In this document: positions 53,294 through 61,756 of the stretch, piece by piece
Numbering within the stretch: the first letter of the stretch is position 1
How the letters are laid out: the number at the start of each line of letters is the position of its first letter
From: Siccibacter turicensis LMG 23730
GTDB taxonomy: Bacteria; Pseudomonadota; Gammaproteobacteria; Enterobacterales; Enterobacteriaceae
Direction of reading: 5' to 3'
NCBI RefSeq assembly: GCF_000463155.2
Contig: NZ_AWFZ01000028.1
Location: forward strand, 570,381-634,380
Length of the DNA stretch: 64,000 nucleotides
The notes under the pieces: generated by a model
What the model saw: the letters and a program-made list of their open reading frames with translations, nothing else
The model's database searches: none
What the model was told of the DNA's origin: nothing
Translations under genes and position numbers: made by a program

Positions 53294-54484
53294 ATGCTGC
53301 ACGATATCGCTTACGAGCCTCTCACGCCCCCGCCCGCGTCCGGTAATGCACGCACCGCGCGGCACGAGACGCTGCTGACCACTCGTCGCTATGTGCTGGA
53401 GCGCCTGAAGGGCAACCTGGCGATCTTCGGGGATAAATTCCCGGCGGAAACCTGCAAGGAGGGGCGCTATCCGCTGACCGACAACGTCGAGTGGACCACC
53501 AGCTTCTGGACCGGGCAGATGTGGCTGGCCTGGGAGATGTCCGGGGATGAAACCTTCCGCCGCGCCGCGCAGAAACAGGTGCGCTCGTTCGGGCTGCGCA
53601 TCGCCGGCCGCCATGACACCAACACCCACGACCTGGGGTTTCTCTATACCCTCTCCTGCGTGGCGGACTGGCGGCTGAACGGTAACCGCGAGGCGCGTGG
53701 CTTTGCGCTGCTCGCCGCCGAGGCGCTGCTGGAGCGCTATCACCCGAAGGCGCAGATTATTCAGGCCTGGGGCAACCTCGACGATCCCGAGCAGGCGGGG
53801 CGCATGATCATCGACTGCAACATGAACCTGCCGCTGCTCTACTGGGCCAGCGAGCAGACCGGCGATCCGCGCTTCGCCGAGGTGGCAAAAGCGCACGTGC
53901 GCCAGGCAGCGCGCTATCTGGTGCGCCCGGACGCCTCATCCTGGCACACCTACTACATGGACCCGGTCAGCGGTGAGGCGCGCTTCGGCAACACCCAGCA
54001 GGGCTACGCCGATGACTCCTGCTGGTCGCGCGGCCAGGCGTGGGGCATCTATGGCTTCCTGCTGAGCTTTATCTATACCGGCGACAAGGAGATGGTGACG
54101 CTGTCGAAGAAGGTGGCGAACTACTTCCTCAACCGTCTGCCGGAGGATGGCGTCTGCCACTGGGATCTGGCGCTGCTCGGAACCGACGCGCTGCGCGATT
54201 CCTCATCAGCGGCCATCGCGGTGTGCGGCCTGCTGGAGTTGGTCAGCCACCTGCCGGTTACCGACCCGGATCGTGATACCTACCAGCAGTGGGCGGAGCA
54301 TATTATGGATTCGCTTAACCGCGACTACCTGATTACGCCGGACGACAGCGGCACCGGGCTGCTGAAGCACAGCGTCTACCATCTGGCGAGCAACAAAGGC
54401 GTGGACGAGTGCTGTAGCTGGGGGGATTACTTCTACGTGGAAGCCCTGATGCGGATGACGGGGGTGTGGAAGCGTTACTGGTAG
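53294..54484 (+). CDS. GH88 unsaturated glucuronyl hydrolase
   Basis: 396 residues, no signal peptide. Family GH88 hallmarks: HDTNTHDLGFLYTLSC with Asp113, IIDCNMNLPLLYWA with Asp174, QGYADDSCWSRGQAWGIYGF and ALRDSSSAAIAVCGLLEL. The two aspartates correspond to Asp88 and Asp149 of Bacillus unsaturated glucuronyl hydrolase, which acts by hydrating the 4,5 double bond of lyase-made oligosaccharides. Motifs favour GH88 over the related GH105 rhamnogalacturonyl hydrolases. The cytoplasmic location fits hydrolysis after import by the upstream symporter, 24 bp away. Substrate polymer unknown; no polysaccharide lyase is encoded in the window. Confidence 0.9.
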   Translation: MLHDIAYEPLTPPPASGNARTARHETLLTTRRYVLERLKGNLAIFGDKFPAETCKEGRYPLTDNVEWTTSFWTGQMWLAWEMSGDETFRRAAQKQVRSFGLRIAGRHDTNTHDLGFLYTLSCVADWRLNGNREARGFALLAAEALLERYHPKAQIIQAWGNLDDPEQAGRMIIDCNMNLPLLYWASEQTGDPRFAEVAKAHVRQAARYLVRPDASSWHTYYMDPVSGEARFGNTQQGYADDSCWSRGQAWGIYGFLLSFIYTGDKEMVTLSKKVANYFLNRLPEDGVCHWDLALLGTDALRDSSSAAIAVCGLLELVSHLPVTDPDRDTYQQWAEHIMDSLNRDYLITPDDSGTGLLKHSVYHLASNKGVDECCSWGDYFYVEALMRMTGVWKRYW

Positions 54485-54530
54485 GGGATGGGCGCGATGG
54501 CAAGATGAGCGGTTTATGTCTGTCGGGCAA

Positions 54531-54793
54531 GGTTCCGTTCACCGGGACACCGCACTTCCCTGTTACTCAGGGCGCCCGTGAACGGGCAAAGGTGGCTCGC
54601 CGCCGCCCCCTTCGCAATCCCGGCTCCCGGCCAAAAAACCGGCCCTGCGGGCTTCCCTTGCCTCCGGCGTTTCGCTCCGGTCGGGCGCGATACCCCATCC
54701 CGGGGCTCGCGCCCTCTGGCGGTTCCCGACCGCCAGCCCGGACTCAACGCCTGCGCCGCGGCGGTTTTGATGCCGGAGGGATCCACGCTTCGG
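54531..54793 (-). repeat. Dispersed ~260-bp repeat, copy 2 (inverted relative to copy 1)
   Basis: The reverse complement begins CCGAAGCGTGGATCCCTCCG and matches 42725-42988. It contains an open frame of 90 codons on the minus strand starting MDPSGIKTAAAQALSPGWRS, but copy 1 breaks that frame, so I treat it as non-coding. The hairpin CTGGCGGT/ACCGCCAG is conserved. It starts 46 bp after the GH88 stop and ends about 70 bp from the rlmC stop. Confidence 0.85.
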
Positions 54794-54864
54794 CTTATCC
54801 GTTCATGGTGGTAGTTCCAGACCGGGTAATCTTGCGCACCCGCCGTTTACCTTGCACCTACGGA

Positions 54865-55992
54865 TTAGCGCCGTACCAGCAGCGTCAGCACTTCGTAGTG
54901 CGCAGTGTGCGGGAACATATCGAACAGCTGCACGCGCACCGCCTGATAGTCGGGCAAGTGGTCGATATCGTCGGCCATGCTGCGGGCATTGCAGCTGGAG
55001 TAGAGGATGTAGGGCGGTGCCATGCGGTTGAGGTATTCGCACAGCGCACGGCCAATGCCGCGGCGCGGCGGGTTAACCACCACCAGGTCCGGCGTCGCGT
55101 CCTGCGCGGTGGCAAACTGCGTGGAGTCCAGCGCCTGGAAGTGCACATCGTGCAGGCCCAGCATGGCTGCCGACTGGGTTGCGCTTGCGATGGCCTCTGG
55201 CGCAATCTCGATGCCGGTCAGCCGCATTTCCGACGTGGCGCAGTGCAGACCAAAGCCCCCCACCCCGCAGAACAGATCCCACATGTGCTTCACCGGCAGC
55301 GCCCGCACCCAGTCGCGTGCCGTGGCGTACAGCGCAGCGGCCACCACCGGGTTGGTCTGAAAGAAGCTCTGGGGCCGGATCCACAGCGGCACCCCGTTGA
55401 AGTTTTCGGCCAGCGAGCGCTGTTCGGTGAGCCAGATCTCCTGCTCGCCCTCCATGATCGCCATATGCACCGGCTGAATATTCGCGGTAATCACCCTGAG
55501 CTGCGGCAGTTCGGCCTGTAGCCCCGGCAGCGCGGCGCGCAGCTGCTCAAGCTTTGCCTCAGAGCGCAGCACAACGCGCAGCATCATCCCGCCATCCTGC
55601 TGGCTTTCGGTGAGCAGCAGATACTTCAGCTCGCCGCGCTTGCGCGCCACGTTGTAGGGCGTCAGGCCGGCGCGGGCGATAAAGGGTTTCAGGGCGGCAA
55701 ACACCGGGGCAAACGAGGCCGGATAGAGCGGGCAGTCGGTGAGATCCACCGGCGTCCCGTCGCGGTGCAGCATACCGAACAGCGGTTTCTCCACGCTGCC
55801 GCTGACCACCATTTTCGCCTTGTTGCGAAACGCCTGTTCCGGCCCGCTGACCGGCGCGCACCACTGGTCCACCGGCACCTCAGCCAGCAGCTGATGCAGG
55901 TCGTTCATTTTGGCGGCGAGTTGGGCCTCCATCGGCTGTTCAATCCACTGACAGGAACGGCAGCGCCCGGCGTCATAGAGTGCGCAGTGCAT
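54865..55992 (-). CDS. rlmC: 23S rRNA (uracil-747-C5)-methyltransferase RlmC
   Basis: 375 residues, E. coli length (formerly RumB). Fe-S cysteines Cys3, Cys11 and Cys14 ([20 protein letters not shown]) plus a fourth in LTDCPLYP. The SAM site includes [15 protein letters not shown]. The catalytic nucleophile cysteine is in [16 protein letters not shown]. It methylates U747 of 23S rRNA. It is convergent with the GH88 gene across repeat copy 2. Confidence 0.96.
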   Translation of the reverse strand: MHCALYDAGRCRSCQWIEQPMEAQLAAKMNDLHQLLAEVPVDQWCAPVSGPEQAFRNKAKMVVSGSVEKPLFGMLHRDGTPVDLTDCPLYPASFAPVFAALKPFIARAGLTPYNVARKRGELKYLLLTESQQDGGMMLRVVLRSEAKLEQLRAALPGLQAELPQLRVITANIQPVHMAIMEGEQEIWLTEQRSLAENFNGVPLWIRPQSFFQTNPVVAAALYATARDWVRALPVKHMWDLFCGVGGFGLHCATSEMRLTGIEIAPEAIASATQSAAMLGLHDVHFQALDSTQFATAQDATPDLVVVNPPRRGIGRALCEYLNRMAPPYILYSSCNARSMADDIDHLPDYQAVRVQLFDMFPHTAHYEVLTLLVRR

Positions 55993-56042
55993 AGCAAAAA
56001 CCTAAACAAAAAAGCGGACGGGGATTTTAGCACGTCGCGGCA

Positions 56043-56516
56043 TTACTGCAGCCGGAAAAAGCGTCGGCTCTCTTCGGGCATAAACAGCAGCAGCACCACC
56101 AGAATATCGGGCAGCTTTTGCATGATAAGGGAGGTGAAAATCTCGCGCGGCGTCTCGCCGGCGATGCTGAACAGTTCCGGGTAGCCAAAGCCGAGCGAGG
56201 CCGCGCCCAGATAGCCGGCGGCGATAATCTGGCTCACCATGTAGATCCAGCGTCCCCAGTTACGCCCTTTCATGATCACGAAAGCGCAGCGAAACTCGAT
56301 GCACAGCAGCAGCAGGCTGGCGAGGAACACCAGCGTCAGGCTCCAGGTCTGCACGCTGCGGTGAACGAAATCGGACACCCCGCGCACGCCGAGCATGTTG
56401 AACAGCATAAAGAGATCGAGACAGCGGGTTGAGATGATAGCAATAGCCGCCACCTGCACCAGCGCAGGAGCGTTAATACGGGCATGTGACTGACGTTGCT
56501 TACTGAACCATTCCAC
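56043..56516 (-). CDS. ybjO: YbjO, DUF2593 inner-membrane protein
   Basis: 157 residues (E. coli 162) with four hydrophobic segments. Conserved RSVQTWSLTLVFLASLLLL, GYPELFSIAGETPREIF and the C-terminal EESRRFFRLQ. The start is a GTG at 56514-56516 with AAGGGA about 10 nt upstream; the nearby ATG is in another frame. Function unknown. It lies between potI and rlmC, as in E. coli. Confidence 0.88.
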   Translation of the reverse strand: MEWFSKQRQSHARINAPALVQVAAIAIISTRCLDLFMLFNMLGVRGVSDFVHRSVQTWSLTLVFLASLLLLCIEFRCAFVIMKGRNWGRWIYMVSQIIAAGYLGAASLGFGYPELFSIAGETPREIFTSLIMQKLPDILVVLLLFMPEESRRFFRLQ

Positions 56517-56628
56517 GAGTTGTGCATCCCTTAAGCCAGGCCGGAATTACCCTGGGTGTCTCTACGCCGGGAGAGATATCGGGGCGAATTACCGCCCCGA
56601 CTGCACATATTTGCAGACTTTCTGCGAT

Positions 56629-57474
56629 TCAGCCATGTTTTGCGCGCTGGATATCACGCAGGCGCTGCTTTTCTGCGCGCGCCATGATCAACCACGCAAT
56701 AAAACCAATCACGCCCACCACCCCAAGGATGATGGAGGCCAGGGCGTTGATCTCCGGATTGACCCCCATGCGCACGCTGGAGAATACCAGCATCGGCAAG
56801 GTGGTCGCGCCAGGCCCCGAGACAAAACTGGCGATCACCAGGTCGTCCAGCGACAGGGTAAACGCCAGCAGCCAGCCGGAAACCACCGCGGGCATGATCA
56901 TCGGCAGGGTGATAACGAAGAACACCTTGAGGGGCGCCGCGCCCAGATCCATCGCCGCCTCTTCAATAGAGCGATCCAGCTCGCGCAGCCGCGAGTTGAT
57001 CACCACCGCCACGTAGGCGGTACAGAAGGTGACGTGCGCCAGCCAGATGGTGAGCATGCCGCGCTCCGCCGGCCAGCCGATGGCGTGCCCGAGCGCGACA
57101 AACAGCAGCAGCAGCGACAGCCCGGTGATCACATCCGGCATCACCAGCGGGGCGGTGAGCATAAACGCAAAGCCGTTGGCGCCGCGAAAGCGCCCGAAGC
57201 GCACCATCACCACCGCCGCGATAGTCCCGAGTATCACCGCCATGGTGGCGGCACAGGCGGCAATGGTCAGGCTCAGCCCCACCGCGCTCATCATGGCGGT
57301 GTCGTGGAAGAGCTCGCTGTACCAGCGGGTTGACCACCCGGCCCACACCGTCACCAGCTTCGAGCTGTTAAAGGAGTAGATCACCAGCATTAGCATCGGC
57401 GCGTACAGGAAGGTGAAACCGAGCACCAGAATCAGGGTGCGCCACGGGGAGCGCACGACCGGTAAGTTATTCAT
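56629..57474 (-). CDS. potI: PotI, putrescine transporter permease
   Basis: 281 residues, E. coli length. Six helices of the PotC/PotI type. The EAA loop EEAAMDLGAAPLKVFFVITLPMIMPA contacts PotG. Forms the membrane channel with PotH. Its ATG overlaps the potH stop (ATGA). Confidence 0.95.
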   Translation of the reverse strand: MNNLPVVRSPWRTLILVLGFTFLYAPMLMLVIYSFNSSKLVTVWAGWSTRWYSELFHDTAMMSAVGLSLTIAACAATMAVILGTIAAVVMVRFGRFRGANGFAFMLTAPLVMPDVITGLSLLLLFVALGHAIGWPAERGMLTIWLAHVTFCTAYVAVVINSRLRELDRSIEEAAMDLGAAPLKVFFVITLPMIMPAVVSGWLLAFTLSLDDLVIASFVSGPGATTLPMLVFSSVRMGVNPEINALASIILGVVGVIGFIAWLIMARAEKQRLRDIQRAKHG

Positions 57475-58436
57475 CCGTTATCCCCCACGGTTTTGTTCTG
57501 ATGCTTGTGGAACCACATGATCGGCACAATCAGCAGCAGCAGCATGACAATGGCGACCGCCGAGGCCACCGGCCAGTCACGGTTGTTGAAGAACTCCTGC
57601 CACAGCACGCGGCCAATCATGATACTGTCCGGGCCGCCCAGCAGCTCGGGGATGACAAACTCCCCGACCGCCGGGATAAACACCAGCATCGAGCCGGCGA
57701 TAATCCCGCCCTTGGTCAGCGGCACGATGACGCTGAAAAAGGTTTTCAGCGGGCGAGCGCCGAGATCCAGCGAGGCCTCTACCAGCGAATAGTCAATGCG
57801 CGTCAGCGCGGTGTAGATGGGCAGCACCATAAACGGCAGATAGGCGTAGACGATCCCGATATAGACCGCGAGATTGGTATGCAGAATGGTCAGCGGCTCA
57901 TCAATCACCCCAAGCCACAGCAGCACGTTGTTCAGCACACCGTTGTTTTTCAGGATGCCCATCCACGCGTACACGCGGATCAGGAAGGAGGTCCAGGAGG
58001 GCAGGATCACCAGCAGCAGCAGGATATTCCGGGTGGACGGCTTGCTGTGCGCCACCGCCCAGGCCAGCGGATAGCCGAGCGCGAGGCAGCACAGGGTCGA
58101 GATGCCCGCCACCTGCAGCGACTGCAGATAGGCTTCAATGTAGAGCGGATCGTCGGTGAGCTGAATGAAGTTGCCGAGGTTAAGCATGATGCTGAGCTGC
58201 CCGTCGGCCCACTCCACCAGATTGGTGTAGGGCGGTATCGCCCGCGCCATCTCCGCGAGGCTTATCTTAAAGACGATAAGAAACGGCAGCAGGAACAGCA
58301 GGATCAGCCACAGATACGGCAGCGCGATCACCAGCTTGCGGCCGTGCGCCATCTGTATGCGCGCCAGCCATAGCCGCATACCACCCGGCGGATGGGCGGC
58401 AGGCGGCGGTGCGTCATGACGGTCAAAGATACTCAT
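57471..58436 (-). CDS. potH: PotH, putrescine transporter permease
   Basis: 321 residues (E. coli about 317). The N-terminal 35 residues are polar and cytoplasmic with a Pro/His-rich stretch slightly longer than in E. coli. Six helices and the EAA loop VEASLDLGARPLKTFFSVIVPLTKGG follow. Starts 9 bp after potG. Confidence 0.95.
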   Translation of the reverse strand: MSIFDRHDAPPPAAHPPGGMRLWLARIQMAHGRKLVIALPYLWLILLFLLPFLIVFKISLAEMARAIPPYTNLVEWADGQLSIMLNLGNFIQLTDDPLYIEAYLQSLQVAGISTLCCLALGYPLAWAVAHSKPSTRNILLLLVILPSWTSFLIRVYAWMGILKNNGVLNNVLLWLGVIDEPLTILHTNLAVYIGIVYAYLPFMVLPIYTALTRIDYSLVEASLDLGARPLKTFFSVIVPLTKGGIIAGSMLVFIPAVGEFVIPELLGGPDSIMIGRVLWQEFFNNRDWPVASAVAIVMLLLLIVPIMWFHKHQNKTVGDNG

Positions 58437-58445
58437 CGCGCCCCC

Positions 58446-59579
58446 TTAAACGGTAAGAACCACACAGCTGTCGGCATCCCAGCACAGGCGCACTTCATCG
58501 CCCCAGGTCGGCTGGCCTTTGCGATAGCGGTGGTCGTTTTGCAGCTGGGCGCTGATCATCTGCCCGCCCTTGAGGCGCACGTGGTAGATCGACAGGTCGC
58601 CCAGGTAGGCGATATGCACCACTTCGCCGACGGCAAAGTTGTAGCCATCGGCCGGCGGCTCGTCGCACAGCATCACTTTTTCCGGGCGCAGCGCCACGAA
58701 GACCGGCACGTTGTCCATCACCGAGGCATCGGGATCGACCTTCAGCGGGTGAATCAGCCCCGGTGCGTCAATCACCAGACCATCCTCCTCGCGCGCCTTC
58801 AGCAGCCCTTCGAAGACGTTGACCGAGCCGATAAACTCCGCGCTGTAGCGGGTGGTCGGGTGCTCGTAGATCTCCTCCGGTTCGCCAATCTGCACGAACT
58901 TGCCGCGGTTCATGATGGCAATACGCCCGGCCATGGTCATGGCCTCTTCCTGATCGTGGGTCACCATCACGCAGGTCGCGCCTACGCGCTCCAGGATATC
59001 CACCACCTCAAGCTGCATCCGGTCGCGCAGTTTTTTATCCAGCGCGCCCATCGGCTCATCAAGCAGCAGCAGCTTGGGACGCTTGGCAAGACTGCGCGCC
59101 AGCGCCACGCGCTGCCGCTGACCGCCGGAGAGCTGGTGCGGCTTACGCTTTGCAAACTCCTGCATGTGGACCAGGCTCAGCATCTCGGCGACGCGCGCGG
59201 CGATGTCGGCTTTCGGCAGCCGATCCTGCTTCAGACCAAAAGCGATGTTCTGCTCCACCGTCATATGGGGAAACAGGGCGTAGGACTGGAACATCATATT
59301 GACCGGGCGCTGATAGGGCGGCACGTGCGCCAGATCGACGCCGTCGAGCACAATCTGCCCGGCGGTGGGCTGCTCAAAGCCTGCCAGCATGCGCAGCAGC
59401 GTCGATTTCCCGCAGCCCGATGCGCCCAGCAGGGCAAAGATTTCGCCTTTATAGATGGTCAAGCTGACGTCGTCCACGGCGTGCTGGCCGTCGAAGGATT
59501 TGGTCAGGTTGCGGATTTCCAGCAGCGGGGTCAGCGCTTTCGGGTTTTTCGCCTGTGGGCGGGGAATAGCGTCGTTCAC
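58446..59579 (-). CDS. potG: PotG, putrescine transporter ATPase
   Basis: 377 residues from the GTG at 59577-59579 (MNDAIPRPQAKNPKALTPLLE), as in E. coli; GGAG lies 9-12 nt upstream. Walker A GASGCGKSTLLRML, signature LSGGQRQR, Walker B LLLLDEPMGALD and a C-terminal TOBE domain (VALRPEKVMLCDEPPADG). The long leader upstream is structured, see 59611-59689. An in-frame ATG at 59696 would swallow those hairpins and is rejected. Confidence 0.95.
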   Translation of the reverse strand: MNDAIPRPQAKNPKALTPLLEIRNLTKSFDGQHAVDDVSLTIYKGEIFALLGASGCGKSTLLRMLAGFEQPTAGQIVLDGVDLAHVPPYQRPVNMMFQSYALFPHMTVEQNIAFGLKQDRLPKADIAARVAEMLSLVHMQEFAKRKPHQLSGGQRQRVALARSLAKRPKLLLLDEPMGALDKKLRDRMQLEVVDILERVGATCVMVTHDQEEAMTMAGRIAIMNRGKFVQIGEPEEIYEHPTTRYSAEFIGSVNVFEGLLKAREEDGLVIDAPGLIHPLKVDPDASVMDNVPVFVALRPEKVMLCDEPPADGYNFAVGEVVHIAYLGDLSIYHVRLKGGQMISAQLQNDHRYRKGQPTWGDEVRLCWDADSCVVLTV

Positions 59580-59610
59580 TCGGTGTGATCTCCGGCAAAA
59601 GCGGTAAACC

Positions 59611-59689
59611 TGTGCGGCCCGGTTGCCGCACAAATGAGAGGACAGAGACCACTGGCCTCTGTCCATTCTGGGGCAGTCTGCCCTGCCCC
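59611..59689 (-). promoter_or_regulatory. Three consecutive stem-loops between potF and potG
   Basis: Three perfect stems lie head to tail: TGTGCGGC/GCCGCACA (59611-59632), GGACAGAG/CTCTGTCC (59640-59664) and GGGGCAG/CTGCCCC (59670-59689). None has a T-run. On the minus strand they follow the potF stop and precede the potG ribosome-binding site. Confidence 0.75.
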
Positions 59690-59718
59690 GGTGCACGTGA
59701 CGTACTGTAAACGCTTAG

Positions 59719-60831
59719 TTATTTGCCACTTTTAACTTTAGTCCACGCGCGGGTTCTCACGCGGTCTATTTTCGGCTCCTGCACCTTGAGCGTGAACATT
59801 TTGGCGCGCACGTCATCCGGCGGGTAGATGCCCGGATTGTTGCGCACTTCCGCGCTCACCAGCTCGGTTGCCGCTTTATTGCCGTTGGCGTAGAACACGT
59901 GGTCGCTGATGTGGGCGATCACGTCCGGACGCAGCAGGTAGTTGAGGAACTGGTACGCCTCTTCTTTGTTTTTGGCGTCAGCCGGCATGGCGAAGACGTC
60001 GAAGAACGCCAGCGCGCCCTCTTTCGGAATGCTGTAGGCCACGTTGACACCGTTCTTCGCTTCTTTCGCGCGGTTCGCCGCCTGCAGCACGTCACCCGCC
60101 CAGCCTACCGCCACGCAGATGTCGCCGTTGGCCAGATCGTTGATGTACTGGGAGGAGTGGAAGTAGCGAATGTTCGGACGCAGCTTGAGCAGCAGGTCGG
60201 TCGCCGGGCCGGTGTAGTCATCCGCCTTCATGCTGTTGGGATCTTTGCCCAGATAGTTCAGCACGGTGGCAAAAATCTCTTCCGGGGCGTCCAGGAAGGA
60301 GACGCCGCAGCTCTTCAGCTTTTCAAGGTTTTCCGGCTTAAGCACCAGATCCCAGCTGTTCACCGGCGCGTCGGCGCCCAGCGCGGCTTTAACCTTATCG
60401 ACGTTGTACCCAATGCCGGTGGTCGCCCACAGGTACGGCATGGCGTATTTGTTATCCGGGTCGTGGCGGGCAATCAGCTTGAGCAGCTCCGGATCGAGGT
60501 CTTTCCAGTTCGGCAGTTTGCTTTTATCGAGCGGCTGGAATACGCCGGCGGTGAGCTGGCGCTCAAGGAAGCTTGCCGAGGGCACCACAAGGTCAAACCC
60601 GGTGCTGCCGGCCATCAGTTTGCCTTCCAGCACTTCGTTGGAGTCGAAAACGTCGTAGACCACCTTGATGCCGGTTTCCTTGGTGAAGTTAGCCACCGTG
60701 TCCGGCGCGATATAGTCAGACCAGTTATAGACGTGCAGCGTCTTTTGTTCAGCCGCAAGCGTGCTGGCAGAGAGGGCCATCAGTGCACCGGCAACCACAC
60801 CCGACAACCATTTTTTACCTTGGGTGGACAT
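59719..60831 (-). CDS. potF: PotF, periplasmic putrescine-binding protein
   Basis: 370 residues, E. coli length. A 26-residue signal peptide (ending STLAA) precedes EQKTLHVYNWSDYIAPDTV, the conserved polyamine-binding N-terminus. SGFDLVVPSASFLERQL-like and GWAGDVLQAANRAKEAK segments line the site in E. coli PotF. First gene of potFGHI, which imports putrescine. Confidence 0.96.
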   Translation of the reverse strand: MSTQGKKWLSGVVAGALMALSASTLAAEQKTLHVYNWSDYIAPDTVANFTKETGIKVVYDVFDSNEVLEGKLMAGSTGFDLVVPSASFLERQLTAGVFQPLDKSKLPNWKDLDPELLKLIARHDPDNKYAMPYLWATTGIGYNVDKVKAALGADAPVNSWDLVLKPENLEKLKSCGVSFLDAPEEIFATVLNYLGKDPNSMKADDYTGPATDLLLKLRPNIRYFHSSQYINDLANGDICVAVGWAGDVLQAANRAKEAKNGVNVAYSIPKEGALAFFDVFAMPADAKNKEEAYQFLNYLLRPDVIAHISDHVFYANGNKAATELVSAEVRNNPGIYPPDDVRAKMFTLKVQEPKIDRVRTRAWTKVKSGK

Positions 60832-61186
60832 ATCTCTTTCCTTCTCATAAAGGGTAAAAGCCCGCTCGCCGGGCTAACACATCGCCTTCAGGGATATGCA
60901 ATTTTCGTGCATATCTGCTCACTGCGCTAAAAAAAAGATAACCGCTGCTCTGCGGGGACGCCGCACCGTTTTCACAGCGAGCGCAAGAATAACTGTAGCC
61001 AGAGTTCGAGGCTATAGCCCGGATTAAAAAACGCCTTTTATCAATTTTTTATGCAGATTTTGTCTATGCGCCCGGCTGAAATGGCGCGATAGCCAGTGAT
61101 TTACACTGTGAATAGCGGAGTAAGGCAGCATTAAAGCGTGTGTTACGCAGCCGCGATGGCAGCGACTGCGTGTAATTCAGGCAGGA
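60832..61186. other. potF-ybjN intergenic region
   Basis: 355 bp without a gene. It contains the potF promoter region including the element at 60893-60915. Nearer ybjN, TTACGCAG near 61140 and CTGCGTGTAA near 61165 form an imperfect stem that could end ybjN transcripts. Confidence 0.55.
60893..60915 (-). promoter_or_regulatory. Sigma-54-like promoter element within a palindrome upstream of potF
   Basis: On the minus strand TGCACGAAAATTGCA fits the sigma-54 pattern GGCACG-N4-TTGCW except that the first G of the -24 GG is T. The same bases form a perfect inverted repeat GATATGCA/TGCATATC with a 7-nt spacer. The implied start near 60886 gives a ~55-nt leader. Whether it is a promoter, an operator or both is inference. 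Confidence 0.5.
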
Positions 61187-61666
61187 TCAGTGAAGAAAAT
61201 GGTTATGCACTTCGCGCTGGCCCGCCTCGTCTTCTTCGGCGGTATACAGCAGATGATGGGCGCTGGCTTCGAGGATCACCATGGAGATCTGCTCTTCGCT
61301 CTGGCGCATAAAGGCGGCGAACTGCTCGGGGGTCACCCCGACCGAGGCGGATAACGACTGGCACACCACCAGCTTTGGCAGGTTGTCATCCTGGATATCC
61401 AGGAAAGCTTTAACCGTCAGCGACCCGGCGTTGATGGCCGAGAGATCGCAGGCCAGCGGCAGCAGCGCCGAGGGTTTGACCTCCGCCAGCGCCGAAAACA
61501 GGATCACGTCATCAACCAGATCGATTTTGGCGTCAAACACGCCGTCGAAGTTCTGCATGTGCGGCAGGTGCAGCGCCTGACAGGTATCGCACTCAAAAAA
61601 ACTCACGCCAAGCGAGTCAAGCCAGCTACGCAGGGTGTCCAGAGAAGGGACGACAAGTGAGTCCAT
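61187..61666 (-). CDS. ybjN: YbjN, sensory-transduction-like regulator
   Basis: 159 residues (E. coli 158) from the ATG at 61664-61666 (MDSLVVPSLDTLRSWLDSLG). Conserved FFECDTCQALHLPHMQNFDGVFDAK includes a CxxC pair. The protein resembles type III secretion chaperone folds and affects motility and stress responses in E. coli by unknown means. Follows rimK in the same direction after 90 bp. Confidence 0.92.
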   Translation of the reverse strand: MDSLVVPSLDTLRSWLDSLGVSFFECDTCQALHLPHMQNFDGVFDAKIDLVDDVILFSALAEVKPSALLPLACDLSAINAGSLTVKAFLDIQDDNLPKLVVCQSLSASVGVTPEQFAAFMRQSEEQISMVILEASAHHLLYTAEEDEAGQREVHNHFLH

Positions 61667-61756
61667 AACGCGTGATACCTCTACAACGATGTCAATAATC
61701 GGCATAGCTTACGCAAAAAGCGGGTCACATACCACGCTCGCGCAGCGAATAGCCCG

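Noticed and set aside
54514-54786. A 90-codon gene inside repeat copy 2 (MDPSGIKTAAAQALSPGWRS...)
   Set aside because: The matching frame in copy 1 is broken by a TAG and a 1-bp length difference, and the composition follows the structured DNA repeat rather than a protein fold.
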